A stretch of 64,000 nucleotides of DNA from Alkalihalophilus pseudofirmus OF4 (lineage in GTDB: Bacteria; Bacillota; Bacilli; Bacillales; Bacillaceae_D): contig NC_013791.2 of NCBI RefSeq assembly GCF_000005825.2, positions 496,001-560,000 on the forward strand, read 5' to 3'. Positions within the stretch are counted from its first letter, which is position 1. The number at the start of each line of letters is the position of its first letter. Below, in pieces: positions 1 through 7,024 of the stretch. The notes beneath the pieces are model-generated. The model saw nothing but the letters and a program-made list of their open reading frames with translations, had not been told where the DNA came from and did no database searches. Both the position numbers and the translations under genes were made by a program.

Positions 1-2
1 TT

Positions 3-380
<378 letters not shown>

Positions 381-415
381 TTCCTGCACTCTGACGCCCA
401 TAAAGCCGGTTATTA

Positions 416-444
416 TTTACGTGATAAATAAGACTTGCTATACT
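416..444 (+). promoter_or_regulatory. Candidate sigma-A promoter of the glpP leader
   Basis: TTTACG (416-421) and TATACT (439-444) are separated by 17 bp, in the gap after glpK. Transcription would start near 451 and give a leader of about 150 nt before glpP. The -35 box matches only four of six positions, so this is tentative. Confidence 0.45.
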
Positions 445-476
445 TGGGGTAAGTTAATAAAGAGTCTATGAGGAGA

Positions 477-556
477 GGACTGCAACTTTTTTGATTAATG
501 ATTTTCGTTAAGTGATACGTTAATGAATTGATCAAGTTTAGTTGTGGTCCTTTTTT
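477..556 (+). terminator. Leader terminator upstream of glpP (candidate GlpP target)
   Basis: GGACTGCAAC (477-486) pairs along its full length with GTTGTGGTCC (541-550), using two G-U pairs, and six T residues follow directly. A second helix inside the loop (TTGAT 491-495 with ATCAA 531-535) extends the structure. It sits between a candidate promoter and the glpP start, so it is a leader terminator rather than the end of a gene. In Bacillus subtilis GlpP acts at leader terminators of glpFK and glpD; by analogy this one may be controlled by GlpP itself. The structure is visible; the regulation is inference. Confidence 0.65.
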
Positions 557-599
557 ATCTTGCTTCAATTAATTATTACGTAAAGTAAGGGTGAACCAT

Positions 600-1160
600 A
601 TGAACTTTAACGGTCAAAAAGTGCTGCCGGCCATCAAGCGGATGAAAGATTTTGAAAAGGTGTTATCTAATAATGACGAATATATGGTCATGCTAGATCT
701 TCATATTGCTCAGCTTGGTGCAGTCATGAATCAAACGAAAAGGGCTAATAAAAAAGTGATTCTTCATGCTGATATGATACAAGGGCTGAGAAATGATAAA
801 TATTCCACTGAGTTTTTATGTCAGCAAATTAAACCGGCCGGTCTTATTTCAACGAGAGGCGATGTGCTTAGAACAGCTAAGAAAAATAACGTATTAGCTA
901 TCCAGCGTTTATTTTTATTAGATACGATTGCCCTAGAGACAAGCTATAAGCTGGTTGAACAGATAGAGCCCGATTTTATTGAAGTCCTTCCAGGAGTGAT
1001 TCCTCACTATATCGAGAAGGTCAGAAAGGACACGAAGACTGAAGTTATAACGGGAGGGTTAATTGAAACAGAAGAGGATGCCACGAGAGCGTTTGAGGCA
1101 GGAGCGGTAGCCATTACAACCTCTAGAGAAGACTTATGGAAATTTAATATAGGCGACTAA
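600..1160 (+). CDS. glpP: Glycerol-3-phosphate responsive antiterminator GlpP
   Basis: GlpP is an RNA-binding antiterminator that, with glycerol 3-phosphate, lets transcription pass leader terminators of glycerol genes. The 186-residue protein fits the family (about 190): it starts MNFNGQKVLPAIKRMKDFEKVL and contains the conserved segments IKPAGLISTRGDVLRTAKK, AIQRLFLLDT, DFIEVLPGVIPHYIEKV and GAVAITTSREDLWKF. I chose ATG 600 because AAGGGTG at 586-592 is correctly spaced; an in-frame GTG at 591 overlaps that ribosome site. The gene follows glpK on the same strand and has its own leader with a terminator, which suggests autoregulation. Confidence 0.92.
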   Translation: MNFNGQKVLPAIKRMKDFEKVLSNNDEYMVMLDLHIAQLGAVMNQTKRANKKVILHADMIQGLRNDKYSTEFLCQQIKPAGLISTRGDVLRTAKKNNVLAIQRLFLLDTIALETSYKLVEQIEPDFIEVLPGVIPHYIEKVRKDTKTEVITGGLIETEEDATRAFEAGAVAITTSREDLWKFNIGD

Positions 1161-1190
1161 AAAGGCTGCGAACTAACTCGCAGCCTTTTC
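1161..1190. terminator. Shared terminator between glpP and the EamA gene
   Basis: AAGGCTGCGA and TCGCAGCCTT form a 10-bp stem with a short loop, with A-rich and T-rich flanks, so it can serve both converging genes. The stop codon of the EamA gene lies in the loop, so its last codons form one arm. Confidence 0.85.
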
Positions 1191-2075
1191 GTTTGCCTGA
1201 ATCTTGCCAGAGGCGGTCTTTCGGTTACCAACCATAATTCCTAGAAAAATAATGATGACACCGAGCCATTGAAAAATGGAAACCGCTTCGCCAAGTACGA
1301 AATAGGACATTATAACAGCGACAGGCAGTTCAGCCGACGTCAAAATTGTCCCCAGACCGGAGCCGACATGCGGCATGCCAACAGAAAATAATAATGGCGG
1401 CAGGGCGACTCCAAATAAACCTAACATTAATCCATAGAACACAATGTCACTTGATAACGGTGTGTGAAGAACGACCATCGGCGGAAAAATAAAGAGAACT
1501 AAAATGAAGCTTCCTGTAGCAAATAGTGTACTGCGCTGAATAGCAGGAAGATGTGTGCCTGCTGAACTGCTTAAGTACACAAATAAAGAAAAGGTGATGG
1601 ATGAAAGAAATCCCCAAAAGGCTCCGATCCAAGTAAAAGATGAGCCTCCGTTTGTCCCAATCCCAGCTGCAAGAAAAGATCCAGCTAACAAGACAGCAAT
1701 TGAAACCAGCTTTACTTTGCTCGGACGCTTCTTTTGTAAGAGCCATTCAAGTAAGGACCCTACCCAGACAAATTGAAAAAGAAAAATGATAGCAAGGGAA
1801 GCATCCAGTGTTTCTAGAGCTTGATAATAAAATAAGCCTGTTAAAGCCATTGGTATACCTGCTGCAAACATTGTCAAAATGGATGTAATAGGCAGTTTAA
1901 CTTTTGGAGAAAAGAGGAAAATACCCCAAAGGAAAACAATGCCGAAAGTAAATTGACTTAGTGTCACAATACTAAGGGTGTATCCTGCACCATATGCCAG
2001 CTTAACGAACGTTGATAAGATTCCTAAACAGCATCCGCCGATTAAGATAAGAATGGGGTATATCCATGATTTCAT
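1173..2075 (-). CDS. EamA-family (DMT superfamily) transporter
   Basis: A 300-residue membrane protein with about ten hydrophobic segments in two repeats of five, the hallmark of EamA/RhaT-type drug-metabolite transporters. The first repeat starts MKSWIYPILILIGGCCLGILSTFV, and the second includes FGVALPPLLFSVGMPHVGSGLGTILTSAELPVAV, a typical EamA motif region. The substrate cannot be told from sequence. I place the start at ATG 2075, behind a GGGAGAG ribosome site; the frame stays open upstream to 2171 but that stretch is the leader RNA with a terminator hairpin. The protein end is encoded inside the terminator shared with glpP. It is a single-gene unit, apparently controlled by the leader. 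Confidence 0.8.
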   Translation of the reverse strand: MKSWIYPILILIGGCCLGILSTFVKLAYGAGYTLSIVTLSQFTFGIVFLWGIFLFSPKVKLPITSILTMFAAGIPMALTGLFYYQALETLDASLAIIFLFQFVWVGSLLEWLLQKKRPSKVKLVSIAVLLAGSFLAAGIGTNGGSSFTWIGAFWGFLSSITFSLFVYLSSSAGTHLPAIQRSTLFATGSFILVLFIFPPMVVLHTPLSSDIVFYGLMLGLFGVALPPLLFSVGMPHVGSGLGTILTSAELPVAVIMSYFVLGEAVSIFQWLGVIIIFLGIMVGNRKTASGKIQANEKAAS

Positions 2076-2093
2076 ATCTCGAAACTCTCCCTT

Positions 2094-2160
2094 CAAAATA
2101 AAAAAGCCACACATCTGCCAAAAAGCAGTTGTGTGGCGAAAATAAGAGATGATTCTCTTA
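2094..2160 (-). promoter_or_regulatory. Attenuator-like leader of the EamA gene
   Basis: Read on the minus strand, a small hairpin TAAGAG-AATCAT-CTCTTA (2160-2143) is followed by a strong hairpin GCCACACA (2137-2130 arm) with inner CTGC/GCAG helix, ending at 2106, and then a run of T. The T run ends about five bases before the ribosome binding site of the EamA gene. A terminator this close to the start codon implies conditional termination. No T-box or known riboswitch core was recognised. Confidence 0.6.
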
Positions 2161-2356
2161 GAAAAATCCACTTCCTATAAACTAGGTTTTGATATAAAAA
2201 TGATTGTCTTATGTGTTCATCTGTTAATTTTATTGTAAGAGGGGAAGATAGACCTGTCAATATAGGGGTTGTGTATTTTGAAATTTCAGAAAAATATCGT
2301 TTTACAGAATGCTTGTTTATAATAAACAAGATACTAAATTAAAGAGGTGAGTAAAT

Positions 2357-3778
2357 TTGGAGAGTATTTTAAACGGGTTAAACTGGATCGTTGATGGCGG
2401 AAATAACCTGCTGTGGACGTACGTCTTAATCGCATTGCTGCTTGGCCTTGGCGTATACTTCACCATTGTTACGAAGTTTGTACAAGTAAGACTTTTTGGT
2501 GAGATGTTCCGCGTGATCACAGAGAAAAAAGATGGTAACAAAGGAATATCTGCTTTCCAAGCGTTTACGATCAGTACGGCTTCCCGTGTAGGAACTGGTA
2601 ACTTAGCAGGGGTTGCGATTGCGATTGCGCTTGGAGGACCTGGTGCGATTTTTTGGATGTGGGTTGTAGCACTTATTGGTATGGCAACAGCTTTTATTGA
2701 AAGTACGTTAGCACAAGTGTATAAAGTTAGAGACGGCGAGCAGTTCCGTGGCGGGCCGGCTTATTACATGGAGAAGGCTTTAAATAAACGCGGCTTAGGA
2801 ATTATTTTTGCTGTTTTAATTACTCTATGTTTTGGCTTAATCTTTAATGCGGTACAAGCTAACACAATTACGCTGGCTTTTGAAAACGCATTTAATTTTG
2901 ATCGTTTTGTGATTGGAATTATTGTTGCGGTATTAGCAGGCTTAGTTATTTTTGGCGGTGTTAAACGAATTGCAAGTGTGACACAGATTGTTGTTCCAGT
3001 GATGGCTATTATTTATTTAGTGATTGCCTTCTTTATCGTTATTACAAACTTTACGCAAATTCCAGCTGTTTTTAACTTAATTATTACTAATGCATTTGGA
3101 ATTAATGAAATCATTGGAGGAGGAATCGGTGCTGCAATTATGCAAGGGGTACGCCGTGGTTTATTCTCGAATGAAGCCGGTATGGGTAGTGTGCCGAATG
3201 CTGCAGCAACGGCAAATGTAAGCCACCCTGCTAAACAAGGATTAGTACAATCCCTTGGAGTATTTGTTGATACGATGATTATTTGTTCAGCAACTGCTTT
3301 CATGATCCTTCTTACAGATGTGTATCAAACAGGTGAATCAAATGGAATTGTATTAACGCAAAGTGCACTAACACAGCATATTGGCTCGTGGGCTCCAAGC
3401 TTTGTAGCGATTGCTATCTTATTGTTTGCCTTTAGTTCAATCATCGGTAACTACTACTATGGTGAAACAAATATTGAATTCATTCGCGAGAGCTCTGCGT
3501 GGAAAACCGTTTATCGTGTAGCTGTATTACTAATGGTTCTGTTCGGCTCTGTTGCAGAGATTATTCTTGTGTGGAACATGGCAGATTTATTTATGGGATT
3601 AATGGCTGTATTAAACTTAGTCGTGATTTTCCTAATTGGTAAGGTAGCGCTCGATGTGTTGAAAGATTACACGGCACAGCGCAAGGCAGGGAAAAATCCT
3701 GTGTTTTATGCAAGAAATATTACTGGTTTGAAAAATACAGAATGCTGGGATGAACAAGCGGAGAGAGACCGTCAGTAA
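2357..3778 (+). CDS. Sodium:alanine (glycine) symporter, AgcS family
   Basis: A 473-residue integral membrane protein of the alanine/glycine:cation symporter family, importing alanine or glycine with sodium. Characteristic segments are GISAFQAFTISTASRVGTGNLAGVA (substrate/sodium site region near residues 60-85), GGPGAIFWMWV, FRGGPAYYME, GVRRGLFSNEAGMGSVPNAAA and SSIIGNYYYGE. Length is normal. The start is TTG 2357, preceded by AGAGGTGA at good spacing; no ATG fits better. It stands alone, divergent from the EamA gene, with its own terminator at 3789. A sodium-coupled amino acid carrier suits an alkaliphile. The exact substrate is inferred from the family. Confidence 0.92.
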   Translation: MESILNGLNWIVDGGNNLLWTYVLIALLLGLGVYFTIVTKFVQVRLFGEMFRVITEKKDGNKGISAFQAFTISTASRVGTGNLAGVAIAIALGGPGAIFWMWVVALIGMATAFIESTLAQVYKVRDGEQFRGGPAYYMEKALNKRGLGIIFAVLITLCFGLIFNAVQANTITLAFENAFNFDRFVIGIIVAVLAGLVIFGGVKRIASVTQIVVPVMAIIYLVIAFFIVITNFTQIPAVFNLIITNAFGINEIIGGGIGAAIMQGVRRGLFSNEAGMGSVPNAAATANVSHPAKQGLVQSLGVFVDTMIICSATAFMILLTDVYQTGESNGIVLTQSALTQHIGSWAPSFVAIAILLFAFSSIIGNYYYGETNIEFIRESSAWKTVYRVAVLLMVLFGSVAEIILVWNMADLFMGLMAVLNLVVIFLIGKVALDVLKDYTAQRKAGKNPVFYARNITGLKNTECWDEQAERDRQ

Positions 3779-3788
3779 ACCTATCTAG

Positions 3789-3818
3789 ACACCTACTCAT
3801 ATGGTAGGTGTTTTTTTT
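3789..3818 (+). terminator. Terminator of the AgcS gene
   Basis: ACACCTAC and GTAGGTGT form an 8-bp stem around a 7-base loop, followed by eight T residues. Confidence 0.9.
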
Positions 3819-3833
3819 GATTGTAAAAAGCGC

Positions 3834-3862
3834 CCATATTTTCTCTACTTGTCTCATATATA
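3834..3862 (+). promoter_or_regulatory. Candidate sigma-E promoter of the ykvU-like gene
   Basis: CCATATT (3834-3840) and CATATATA (3855-3862) are 14 bp apart. This resembles the published Bacillus sigma-E pattern (KMATATT, 14 bp, CATACANT), matching five of the seven defined -10 positions. It lies just before the ribosome site of a gene of a sporulation family. No sigma-A promoter is obvious. Confidence 0.45.
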
Positions 3863-3886
3863 AGAAGGTGAGGGAGTGGGGCTTGT

Positions 3887-5203
3887 ATGAATACGTTTGT
3901 TAAAGGTGCTGTTTTACTGATTATTGTCGCGTTTGTTGGTGAGTGCTTAGAGTTTTTGATTAATATGGTGCTTGCAAGAGAATTAGGGGAAGAAGGACTT
4001 GGGTTATATATGTCAATCCTTCCTACCGTTTTATTTGTCGTCGTCATTGCCAGTTTAGAGCTGCCTATATCTATTTCGAAATTTGTAGCGGAAAAAGAAC
4101 CCATTTACCACCGAAGCATGCTTTCTCATGCCCTGCGTTTTGCTTCAGTATGTACTGTCGTTTTTGTCGTACTAGCTTTTGTGATTTTGCCGATGATACC
4201 TGTTTTTGACCACTATCATCCGGCTACACCAATGTTATTTATTATTTTAATCCCGATTATTGCCTTCTCCTCTGTTGCTAGAGGGTATTTTATGGGTGCT
4301 CAGGATATGAGAAAAGTGGCTGTGGCCAACTTTTTAAGGCGAGCTGGCCAGCTTGTATTGTTAGTTCTAGTTTTTTCTTTGTTCTCATTTGAAGCGGGTA
4401 CGGCAATTTTTGTTTCATTATGTGCGCTTATAGCTACTGAAATGATTGTACTCACTTACTTGCTTATTTCTTTTTACTTACAAATGAATACGTTAAAAAA
4501 GCAGCCGCAAGCAAAGCTCTCAGGAAGCTCTGTACGCAGATCACTGCTTCAAGTTTCCTTGCCGACCACAGGGCTCCGAATTTTTCACGCTGCTTCTTTT
4601 GCTGTTAAACCGTTTCTCATTAAAGAAGCGTTAGTTAGAGCTGGGATGATAGATACCATGGCTATGGTTCAGTACGGTAAACTTGCCGGCGTTGCCTTTA
4701 CAATTGGCTTTTTCCCAGCTTTCATTGCTCATTCATTATTAATTGTCCTTATTCCCGCTGTGTCAGAAGCCTATTCTAAAGGAGACATAGAGAGGCTTCA
4801 GAAATTACTTAGACGTGTGATGCTGACGACTTTTCTATATGGCATTCCTGCTGTTTACGTCTTTTATTTCTATGCAGAACCCTTGACTAGTCTCTTTTTT
4901 GAAGATTCTCCTGCCGCAGGATATTTAAAGCTGCTCGTCCCTTACTTTTTATTTCATTACTTTGTGATGCCGATGCAGGCGTACTTAATTGGACTCGGAC
5001 TTGTTAAAGATGCTTTCTGGCACGCCGTATGGGCTACCACTTTATCGTTTATTTTAATGTTTGTATTAGGGTCCCGTCCGGAATTTGGAATGGGCGGAAT
5101 TATCATCGGTATGAATTTAGGGGCGGTATTACTCACCTTGATGCATTATATGACGATTACCAAGAAGATTCATTTGACGGTACTGCTTAGAAAACAAGCT
5201 TAA
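3887..5203 (+). CDS. ykvU: SpoVB/YkvU-like MOP-superfamily membrane protein
   Basis: A 438-residue polytopic membrane protein with about 12-14 hydrophobic segments, of the MviN/MATE-like polysaccharide exporter group. The N-terminus (KGAVLLIIVAFVGECLEFLINMVLARELGEEGLGLYMSILP) and ISKFVAEKEP, RGYFMGAQDMRKVAVANFLRR are typical of the SpoVB/YkvU branch, whose members act in the membranes of sporulating cells; SpoVB is needed for spore cortex, and YkvU is a similar sporulation-linked protein. ATG 3887 follows GGGAGTGGGG. A sigma-E-like promoter sits directly upstream. The family call is firm; assignment to YkvU rather than another SpoVB paralogue rests on length and resemblance only. Confidence 0.75.
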   Translation: MNTFVKGAVLLIIVAFVGECLEFLINMVLARELGEEGLGLYMSILPTVLFVVVIASLELPISISKFVAEKEPIYHRSMLSHALRFASVCTVVFVVLAFVILPMIPVFDHYHPATPMLFIILIPIIAFSSVARGYFMGAQDMRKVAVANFLRRAGQLVLLVLVFSLFSFEAGTAIFVSLCALIATEMIVLTYLLISFYLQMNTLKKQPQAKLSGSSVRRSLLQVSLPTTGLRIFHAASFAVKPFLIKEALVRAGMIDTMAMVQYGKLAGVAFTIGFFPAFIAHSLLIVLIPAVSEAYSKGDIERLQKLLRRVMLTTFLYGIPAVYVFYFYAEPLTSLFFEDSPAAGYLKLLVPYFLFHYFVMPMQAYLIGLGLVKDAFWHAVWATTLSFILMFVLGSRPEFGMGGIIIGMNLGAVLLTLMHYMTITKKIHLTVLLRKQA

Positions 5204-5217
5204 TACCTTTTTATTTT

Positions 5218-5246
5218 GATGAGCACATTTGTGTTCATCTTTTTTA
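5218..5246 (+). terminator. Terminator after the ykvU-like gene
   Basis: GATGAGCAC pairs with GTGTTCATC (one G-U pair), followed by seven T residues. Confidence 0.88.
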
Positions 5247-5291
5247 TTTAGGGTAAAGAGAAGAAAGTGAAAAAAATGTCGAAAAAAATGA

Positions 5292-5320
5292 TTGACGAAG
5301 TTGTATATACAAGATAAAAT
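5292..5320 (+). promoter_or_regulatory. treP promoter with TreR operator in its spacer
   Basis: TTGACG (5292-5297), 17 bp, TAAAAT (5315-5320) make a good sigma-A promoter. The palindrome TTGTATATACAA (5301-5312), which matches the known tre operator, fills the spacer, so bound TreR would block RNA polymerase. A cre-like site, TGAAAACGTAATCA (5320-5333), overlaps the start region with 13 of 14 consensus positions. Confidence 0.88.
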
Positions 5321-5337
5321 GAAAACGTAATCACAAC

Positions 5338-5349
5338 ATGTATATACAA
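5338..5349 (+). promoter_or_regulatory. Second TreR operator of treP
   Basis: ATGTATATACAA differs by one base from the first operator. Its centre is 37 bp downstream, suitable for cooperative binding of TreR dimers. Confidence 0.8.
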
Positions 5350-5431
5350 ATAGAGACAACACACATATTTATTTGTAGTTAAGAAACACTATAGGAAAAA
5401 ACGACGTCATTTTTCATTTTTACGAAGGAAA

Positions 5432-5445
5432 TGAAAACGTTAACA
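5432..5445 (+). promoter_or_regulatory. cre site (CcpA) in the treP leader
   Basis: TGAAAACGTTAACA fits the Bacillus cre consensus TGWAARCGYTWNCW at every position. It lies 15 bp before the treP start, where bound CcpA would act as a roadblock under carbon catabolite repression. Confidence 0.85.
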
Positions 5446-5459
5446 GAGGGGGAAAGAAA

Positions 5460-6872
5460 ATGAGTGCTAACAAAGAAGCTGCTAAGCAAATACTTGAGGC
5501 TATCGGTGGTAAAGAGAATATTGCTTCAGCTACACATTGTGTAACTCGTCTGCGTTTTGCTTTACATGATGAAGGGAAAGTGGACAAAGAAAAACTAGAA
5601 AATATCGACATTGTTAAAGGTTCATTTTCAACAAATGGGCAGTTCCAAGTTATTATTGGACAAGGCTTAGTCGATAAAGTATTTAAAGAATTAGTTGTCC
5701 TTGCTGGTATTTCTGAAGCGTCTAAAGAAGAAACTAAGACAGCAGCGGCTAAGAATCTAAACCCCATACAGCGTGCTATAAAAGTACTGGCCGATGTGTT
5801 TATCCCGATCCTTCCTGCAATTGTTACAGCTGGTTTATTAATGGGGATCAACAACATTCTAACAGCACCTGGGATCTTTGGAAGTGAATCGGTTGTTGAG
5901 ATGTTCCCGCAATGGGCAGACTTTGCCAACATCATTCACCTAATTGCTAATACCGCCTTTGTCTTCTTGCCGGCACTAATCGGTTGGTCAGCGGTCAAGC
6001 GTTTTGGCGGGAATGAACTCCTCGGGGTTGTACTCGGTTTAATGCTCGTTCACCCAGATTTATTGAATGCTTGGGCTTACGGGGAAGCACTCGAAGCAGG
6101 AGAAATTCCTTATTGGAACTTGTTTGGACTTGATATAGCGCAAGTTGGATACCAAGGTCAGGTTCTTCCGATCTTAATTGCATCATTTGTCCTTGCAAAA
6201 ATAGAAATTGCCCTTAAAAAACGTATTCCTGATGGATTCCAGCTATTAGTTGTAGCACCTATTGCTCTTCTTGTTACTGGCTTCTTATCTTTCATTGTGA
6301 TTGGTCCGATTACATTTGCGATTGGTAATGGGATTACAGATTTATTTGTAGGTATTTTTGATAACTTCGCTGCGATTGGCGGCTTGTTATATGGTGCGAT
6401 TTATGCGCCGCTTGTTATTACAGGTATGCACCACACATTCCTTGCGGTTGATCTTCAGTTAATCGGAAGTACAGGTGCAACATTCTTATGGCCGATTGTG
6501 GCCTTATCAAATATTGCTCAAGGTTCTGCAGCACTAGCGATGTACTTTGTGCTACGTGATGACAAAGTTAAAGGACTATCATTTACATCTGCAGTGTCAG
6601 CCTATCTTGGTATTACAGAACCAGCTATGTTTGGGGTAAACCTTCGTTACCGTTTCCCATTCATCTGTGCAATTATCGGTTCTGCCCTTGCAGCAGTATG
6701 GATTACTCTTAATGCGGTGACTGCCCCAGCTATTGGTGTCGGCGGACTGCCAGCAGTATTCTCGATTACAAGCGGAAAATGGATGGTCTTCTCCATTGGT
6801 ATGGCGATCGCATTTATTGTACCGATTGTATTAACGTTCTTATTTGCAAAAATCCGCAAGCCTAACCTGTAA
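5460..6872 (+). CDS. treP: Trehalose-specific PTS enzyme IIBC
   Basis: TreP takes up trehalose and phosphorylates it to trehalose 6-phosphate. The 470-residue protein has an N-terminal EIIB domain with the phosphorylated cysteine in SATHCVTRLRF (Cys27), a linker, and an EIIC membrane domain with about ten hydrophobic segments from residue 105 on, including MHHTFLAVDLQLI and GITEPAMFGVNLRYRFPF. There is no EIIA domain, as in Bacillus subtilis TreP, so the phosphate must come from another EIIA; the glucose EIIA of ptsG in this window is a candidate. ATG 5460 follows a GAGGGGGA ribosome site. TreR and CcpA sites lie upstream. Confidence 0.96.
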   Translation: MSANKEAAKQILEAIGGKENIASATHCVTRLRFALHDEGKVDKEKLENIDIVKGSFSTNGQFQVIIGQGLVDKVFKELVVLAGISEASKEETKTAAAKNLNPIQRAIKVLADVFIPILPAIVTAGLLMGINNILTAPGIFGSESVVEMFPQWADFANIIHLIANTAFVFLPALIGWSAVKRFGGNELLGVVLGLMLVHPDLLNAWAYGEALEAGEIPYWNLFGLDIAQVGYQGQVLPILIASFVLAKIEIALKKRIPDGFQLLVVAPIALLVTGFLSFIVIGPITFAIGNGITDLFVGIFDNFAAIGGLLYGAIYAPLVITGMHHTFLAVDLQLIGSTGATFLWPIVALSNIAQGSAALAMYFVLRDDKVKGLSFTSAVSAYLGITEPAMFGVNLRYRFPFICAIIGSALAAVWITLNAVTAPAIGVGGLPAVFSITSGKWMVFSIGMAIAFIVPIVLTFLFAKIRKPNL

Positions 6873-6894
6873 GTAAAGGGTTGCATTGTACGTG

Positions 6895-6962
6895 AAGCCA
6901 TTTGTAGATCAGCTTATTCAAAGTGAATAAAGGCTGAGTACAAATGGCTTTCTTGTTTTTTA
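6895..6962 (+). terminator. Terminator between treP and treA
   Basis: AAGCCATTTGTA (6895-6906) pairs with TACAAATGGCTT (6939-6950), enclosing a further TTATTC/GAATAA hairpin, and a T-rich tract follows. It separates treP from treA, which has its own operator. Confidence 0.8.
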
Positions 6963-6977
6963 AACGCAATAAAGGTA

Positions 6978-6995
6978 AACTTGTATATACAAGTT
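6978..6995 (+). promoter_or_regulatory. TreR operator upstream of treA
   Basis: AACTTGTATATACAAGTT is a perfect 18-bp palindrome containing the same 12-bp core as the treP operator. It lies 30 bp before the treA start, so treA is repressed independently of treP read-through. Confidence 0.88.
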
Positions 6996-7024
6996 ATTGA
7001 TGATTAGAAAGGTGTGTAGATAAC

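Noticed and set aside
2094-2240. T-box or known riboswitch before the EamA gene
   Set aside because: No T-box consensus and no motif of a riboswitch class I know was found; kept only as an unspecified attenuator.
2301-2335. Sigma-A promoter of the AgcS gene using TTTACA and TATAAT
   Set aside because: The two boxes are only 11 bp apart, so they cannot form one promoter.
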